NCBI GenBank assembly: GCA_903858015.1
Contig: CAIOGZ010000032.1
Coordinates: 1 to 64,000, forward strand
Source: an uncultured cyanobacterium
GTDB lineage: Bacteria > Cyanobacteriota > Cyanobacteriia > PCC-6307 > Cyanobiaceae
Length of the DNA: 64,000 nucleotides
Direction of reading: 5' to 3'
The notes below the pieces were generated by a model. The model did no database searches, had not been told where the DNA came from, and saw nothing but the letters and a program-made list of their open reading frames with translations. Below, piece by piece: positions 36,301 to 42,300 of the stretch. Every line of letters begins with the position of its first letter. Position 1 is the first letter of the stretch. Made by a program: the position numbers and the translations under genes.

Positions 36301-39300
36301 GTTCTCGCTGAAGATCGTGTTGATGCTGCCCACGAAACCCTCGGCGCTCAGCCAGCGGTCGCGGAAGGCGGCCATGTCGTCGGTGATCGCGTTGAAACGA
36401 TCGGCCAGGGCGGAGGCCTCGCCGAGCCACTCCGTCGGCACCCAGTCCGGGAGGGCATCGGCCCGGGTCTCGAGCGCCTCGATTTGGCTGGAGAGCTGAT
36501 CCGCCAGCCGGTCAACGGTGTCGATGAAGCCGTTGACGAAGGCGAACCAACCGGCGGGGCACTCCGGCAGGGCCAGGTCTGCGAAGCCGTCGAGGGCTGA
36601 CTGGATCTGGCCGGCCAGGGCCAGGCCCGCCTCGCGGGCATCGTCGGCCACCTCCGCGACCAGGGCGAGCAGGTCGGTCTCGCTGAGGTCGAGGCTCCCA
36701 CCGCCGGCCAGTTGCGGGGCCGAGAGGTCGCCGATCGGGGACTGGTCGCCGGGTAGGTTCTCGCCGATCAGATCGAGGCCCAGGGCCAGCCGCAGGTGGA
36801 AGGTGTCGTCCGGATCGCCGATGGCGCTGAGGCGATAGACGTGCGGGTTGCCGCTGGCATCGAGCAGCAGGGGGGTGGAGAAGCTGAGATCGGTGAGGCG
36901 CAGCGAAGCGGCGATCGCCAGCTCCTGATCCGCCACCGCGGGCGCGCTGCCGGCCGGAAGGGTGAAGGAGAAAAAGTGTTCCTGGTTGAAGTCCGGCCAA
37001 AGGCCCGCCGCCGGCAGGCCGACCGCGGTGTCGAGCAGTCGCACCCCGTCGTCGCAGGATTCAAGAATCGCGAGGCTGCCGCCGGCCGCGAGATCGAACT
37101 GGAAGGTGGCGCTCAGGTCGCCGAGCACCAGCGCCAGCACGTCGGCGAGCACGTCGCCCACCTGGCTGCCCTGGCCGGCGAAGGAGGCCGCGAAGCCGGC
37201 GGCATCGAGCTGGATTGTGCGGCTGATCTGCAGATCGGTGGTCGGCAGTAGTTCGTAGCGATCCGTGGCGGCGGCGCCGCTACCGCTGCTGCTGTGGGCC
37301 AGCTGCAGCGGGATGTCGGCGCCGCGGAACAGGGTGTTGACCCGCTGCACCAGGGCGGCTGGATCAAGGATGGTGTCCTGGAAGCTGCGGATCGCCGCGC
37401 TGATGCTCACCAGCCCGTCGCCGAGGCCGCCGAGCAGGGAAGCGGGCTCGTCCGGCAGCCAGTCCGGCAGGCGATCAAGCAGGTCGCTGCCGGCTTGGAA
37501 GCGGCTGCCGACCGAGGCGACGAGATCGGCGATCGCCGGCAGCAGGGTGCGCCAGCAGGCCAGTTCCGCCGCCGTGGGCAGATCCAGGCCGCTGAACAGA
37601 TCGTCGACCTGCGCCAGCACGGCGCTTCCCAGCTCGCCGGCCAGATCAGCCACCAGATCCAGGAGCGGATCGACGGCCAGATCGAGATCGAGCCGCAGGC
37701 CCGCCGCGATCGTGAGGCTCGGATCACCCACCAGCACGAGGGCATCGCTGAGGGGCACGGGGCTGCCGGGGCTGCGCCGCTGCAGATCGAGGCCCGCGCC
37801 GGCGTTGAGGCGCAGCACCTCGCCGGGGTTCTCCAGCCGGGCCGTGGAGGCGGCCGTGAGGCCGGGCACGGCCGCGCTGATCTGCAGGTCCTCGAGCTGC
37901 AGCCGCAGCTGGGCGGTGAGCTCGGCGTTGGTGGGATCGAGGGCGTCGCCGCTGCGGAAGCTGAACGTGTGGCCGGCGTCGGGATCCCCCTCCGGCCAGT
38001 CCGGGCGGGGCAGGTTGAGGCCGATCGTGTCGACGTAGAGGAAGCGATCGAAGCTGGTGGCGCGGCTGTCGTAGCCGAACACCAGGCGGCCGTCGAGGTC
38101 GAGGTCGAGGCTGAAGCTGCCCTCCACCTGGCCATCGATCAGGGAGAGGGCGGTGTCGACGGCGCTGCCGAGATCCGGGCTCAGCCCCGCCAGCAGCGAG
38201 CTGAGGGCGCCGCTGCTGAGGTTGAAGCTTCGCTCTAGCTCGCTGCCCTCGGCGAAGGCGAGCTCGTAGATGTAAATGGCCGGATCGCAGCCGGCCGGCG
38301 CCGGCGCCTCCACCAGCAGCTCGGTGGTGCTGCCGGGGGTGAGGCCCAGCTCAACCCGCACGAAGCGGTCTTGATCGCGGGGCTGGCCGGTGCTGCCGGG
38401 TTCGTTTTCGGGCAGCAGGCGCAGGCTGAGGCCCGCCCCACCGCCGGCGCCGAGCAGGAGTTGGTTGCCGGGCCGGTCGCTGTCGTCGGGGTTGCGGAAG
38501 CGGGCGATCGCCGCGTCGAGGTCGGCGCTGCTAAGGGCACCGGTGTCGAGCAGTTCGCGCAGGGCCGAGAGGGCGCGGGCCTGGGCCAGCTGCCGGTTGG
38601 CCGCATCGCCGAGGGCACCGCTCTGCTCGCCGGGGATCAGGGTCTGATCCCACTCGAGCAGGGCCCGTTGCAGCAGGGTGTGGAGGCGGGCGTCGACACT
38701 GCCGACCGGGGCGCTGGCCAGGCCGCTGATCAGGCCGGAGAGCTGGCTGGTGAGGGCACCCGAGACCCCCTGGTCGTCGGTGGAAGCGGTGACCAGCAGC
38801 TGTCGAGTGGCTGCCGGGAGCTGGGCGAAGGGGAGCAGGCACTGGCGCAGGCGGAGGCGCTCGGCCGGATTGAACAGGTAGCCACCGCTGGCGAAATCGC
38901 TGTTGCTGACCGTGGCCAGGGGGATGCCGCCGCTGGCGCGGCGCAGTTGCACGTTTTGGCCGCCGGAGCGCAGCTGGATCTCGGCGGGCTGGCCGCCGCC
39001 GGCCGGCACGGGCTGGTAGCCGAAGCTCTCTTGGCTGCCGAAGGGCAGCCAGCTGCTGCCGCCATCGCGGCTCAGCTGCAGATCGCCGCCTGGGGCCAGG
39101 TAGGAGACCAGACCGGTCTGGCCGCTGCGCAGCGTGCCGGCAGGAAGCTGCAGCACCAGGGTGAGCGGCGCGTCCGGCTTGAAGCTCACCTGCTCGGGCA
39201 CCACCAGCCGCTGGTCAACCAGCACCACGAAGCGGCCGGGGTCGAGGGCGCTGCGGGCTGGGTCCAGCGCGGCAACCGTGAGTTCGAGCCGCTGGCCGCC

Positions 39301-42300
39301 CACGGCGGTGGCGTCGCGGTTGAGGAAGGGGGCCAGGGTGTTGCCGCTGCCATCGCGCAGGGCGGCGGCGTCGAGCCGGTGCACCACCAGGCTGGCGTCG
39401 GGCGCGAGGCCGGCGGGCAGGCTTAGCCGCAGGGTGCCGTCAGCGCCGATCGCGCTGGCGGGGTGGCTGAGGTCGGCGCTGCGCAGCAGGCTCGGCGGCG
39501 GCACCACAGCGGGCGGGGTGTCGCAGCAATCGGCGGCATCGGTGGCGGGCCGCGCCAGCAGCCGCAGCCGCAGGCTGAGATCGGCGTCGGCGAAGAGACC
39601 GTTGACCAGACCGACGAAGTTCTCAGCGCTGAGCACCTGGGAGCGGAACCGCCCGAGCTCACCCACCACCTGGCGCAGGCCGTCCGCCAGGCCATCGGCG
39701 GCATCCAGCGCCTCGGCCGGCAGCCAGGCGGGCAGGGCCGGCAGGGTATCGAGACGCCTGGAGAGATCGCTCACCAGGCCGATGAAGCGATCCACGAACG
39801 CCAGCCATTCGGCCGGGCAGGCTCCGGGGCCCTCGAGGTCTGAAAGGCTGGCGCCGATCGCCTCGAGTTCGTCGCTTACGGCCTGGCTGAACTGCTCGAA
39901 CAGGCCGGCAAGATCGCCATCGCGGGCCAGCCGCAGCTGGAGGGCGGCGTCGCCCCGCAGCTGCAGGGCTTCACCGGCAGCGGCGAGCGGCACGATGCCG
40001 GGGCCGAGCCGGGGGTCAGCGCCGACCCTGACCAGATCGAGGTAGGCGGCACCATCGAGGCGCACCAGCCGGGTGAGGTCGATGCCGCCCAGCCAGGCGG
40101 GCAGGCTCTCGCCGGGCGCCAGGGCGATCGAGGCGCTGAAGCCCGCCAGCAGCTCGGCCTGGTCGCCGTCAAAGCCGTCGAGCCGGGGCAGCAGCGCGGC
40201 CCAGTCGATGCTGGAGCCGGGGCCGAACGATGCGGCGCCCAGGGCCGCAGTTCCCGCTGCGGGGCCGTTGGTATCGAGCAACAGGGCCTGCTCGGGGATG
40301 GCGCTGCCCAGATCAATGCCGAAGCGCAGCACCCCCTGCAGCTCCGCCTGCAGCTGGGCGGTGACCGTGGGCAGATCGGGGGGGGCGATGCCGAGGGCCG
40401 AGCTGAGCAGGGCCTCGAGCGGCAGCGGCAGGGACACGGCGGTGCGCATCCCGGTCAGATCGAGCTCCAGCCAGTAGGGCGTGGCGGTGGCGGGCAGGGC
40501 GTTGAGGCCGGGCAGGCTGCCCCGCAAGACCACCCGCCGATCGCCGCTGAGGCCAAGCGGAGTGTTGATCTTGCTGTCCACCAGGGTCTGGAGCCGCTGC
40601 ACCAACTGCTGCGGCAGCACCGGCCCCAGCTCCAGCAGGCCGTTCTGCAGGTCCCGCAGCGGCTTGGTGAGCAGGGCGGCATAGCGCTCCCGCTCGGCCT
40701 CGCTGAGCAGCGGAGCGAGCACGGCTGCATCAAGCAGGCCACTCTCCAGCTGGTCTGCCACCGCATCGGTGAGCCGTACCAGGCCTGCGAGTACGCCCTG
40801 GAGGGTTGCAAGATCCCAGCTGGTCAGGCCCGCCAGGGCCTGGCTGTCGCCATCGCGGACCGCCTCCAGCACGAGGCGGCCGTAGGCGTCGAAGTCGAAG
40901 CGGCGGATCGCGTCCCACACCCGGGGGCTGAGGTCGGCCAGCCGCTGCCAGGGATTGAGGTCGCCGGCGCTGAAGTCCTGCAGGATCGACCAGGCGGCGG
41001 GATCGAGCCGCAGGATCCGGTCGGCGCTGGTCCGGTCGAGGGCCGCGAACCAGGCCTGGAGCTCCGAACTGCCGGCCAGCAGGGCTGCGGCGGTGGCCTG
41101 GGCCGCCGGATCGGCCAGCAGCGGCGGCAGGGCATCGAGCAGATCGACGGCGCCGATCAGGTCGGAGAGCTCGAAATCAAGGCTGGCCGCCTCGATCAGG
41201 TTGGCGAGATCGAGCCGGTTGGCGAGATCCAGCAGGGCGCCGGGCAGGGCCGCCAGGGCCGCAGCGCTGGCGATGCTCGTGCCGATTTCGCTGAAGCGGA
41301 AGCCATCCTCCGGCGCCAGCCAGAGGGGCAGCAGCGGCAGGGAGGGATTGCTGAGGGCGGCCAGCAGGTCAGCGCTGATGCCGGGTATCGCGCCGCTGGC
41401 CAGGGCTGCGGCCGATTCCTGGCTAGCCAGTCCCTCCCGCAGCAGTGGCTCCAGCGCCGGGATCCGCTCGAGCAGGCGGTTGACCATGCCGGCCTCGCCA
41501 TCGGCCCGCTGGGCGTTGTCATACCCCCAGAGCAGCAGCCCGGCCGCCAGGGCCTCCCCGCCGGCCCCCTGCCAGAAGGCTGGGTCGTCGGCGTTGCCCT
41601 GGGCGGCGTCGTTGAACAACAAACCGAAGAGCAGGCGCAGATCCTGCACCGCGTAGGAGGCGGTGAAGCGGCTGAGCAGATCCCCCAGGTCAAGGCTGGG
41701 GTCGCCGCCGCCGTACACGCTGCCCTGGCCGCTGCTCCAGCTGGTCTGCAGTGTGCCGCTGCCGGCCAGCCGGCGTTCGAGATCGAAGCTGGCCGCCACG
41801 AAGCGAGCGGCGGGATCGGTGGGGCTGCTGCCCTGCTCCCAGGCCAGGCTGTAGGTGGCGTCGCGGTAGCGGCGCAGCCCGTCGTTGGCCAGCGGCCGAC
41901 GGGGCACCGGCGGCAGGAGGCTCTGCAGTGGCTCGCTGCTGGAGCCGGGCACGCTGGCCAGCCGCTCCAGCAGGTAGCTGTGCACGGCGTCGGCCCGGGC
42001 CACCGCCAGGCCGGAATTGTTGCCCTCGTAGCCCAGGTTGAGCAATTTGGTGCGCAGGGCCGGGGACAGGGGCTCGGCGTCGGTGGAGGCGCTGATCCGC
42101 AGGTCGGCGATCGTTTGGTTGCCGGCGGCGATCGACGCCACGAGTCGATCGAGCTCCGCCCGTTCGCTGGCTGGCAGCTGGAAGGCGCCGGAGGCGTAGA
42201 GGTTGTTGAAATCCCGCTGGGCGTAGCTGAGCGTCTCCTGGTCCTGGTCCAGACGGATGCGGTCGACAGGCCCACCACTGGCCCCGATGCCGGCATAGAC

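Larger units (their letters stand above)
31490..39830 (-). repeat. Five copies of a helical module ('A') in the N-terminal third of the giant protein
   Basis: A helical unit of about 100-125 residues occurs near nt 39830-39440, 37575-37280, 36570-36190, 32845-32530 and 31815-31490, alternating with the beta modules. The pattern is C-P-A-x-W-x-A-F-V, a coiled stretch, L-P-x-W-[LV]-P-x-E, F-R-x-x-x-L-S-A-E-x-F-V-G-x-[IV]-N-x-[IL]-F, then a short strand pair ending in LLARP. Copies 1 and 3 are close (SAENFVGLVNGLF and SAEGFVGSINTIF, each followed by a Cys-Cys pair); copies 2, 4 and 5 are diverged. No known family was recognised. Confidence 0.65.
30800..40420 (-). repeat. About six copies of a beta-rich module ('B') in the N-terminal third of the giant protein
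   Basis: A module recurs near nt 40420-39950, 38280-38030, 37200-36900, 33870-33610, 32460-32240 and 31010-30800. Its core is Y-x-[LF]-x-F-x-x-G, then a run of alternating hydrophobic residues, then [LI]-x-[FA]-G-[YF]-D-x-x-[AS], and F-[FLY]-[VL]-[VLI]-D-[TS]. Examples are LVFGYDSRATSFDRFLYVDT, LIAGYDSRSGDLAELFYVDS and LGFGFDLDARSVGEFFVIDT. A related tail with an EF-hand-like loop (LNDPNGDGRVRFQEL) occurs at 29.1-29.4 kb. I do not recognise the domain with certainty; similar beta segments occur in other giant bacterial surface proteins. Confidence 0.65.
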
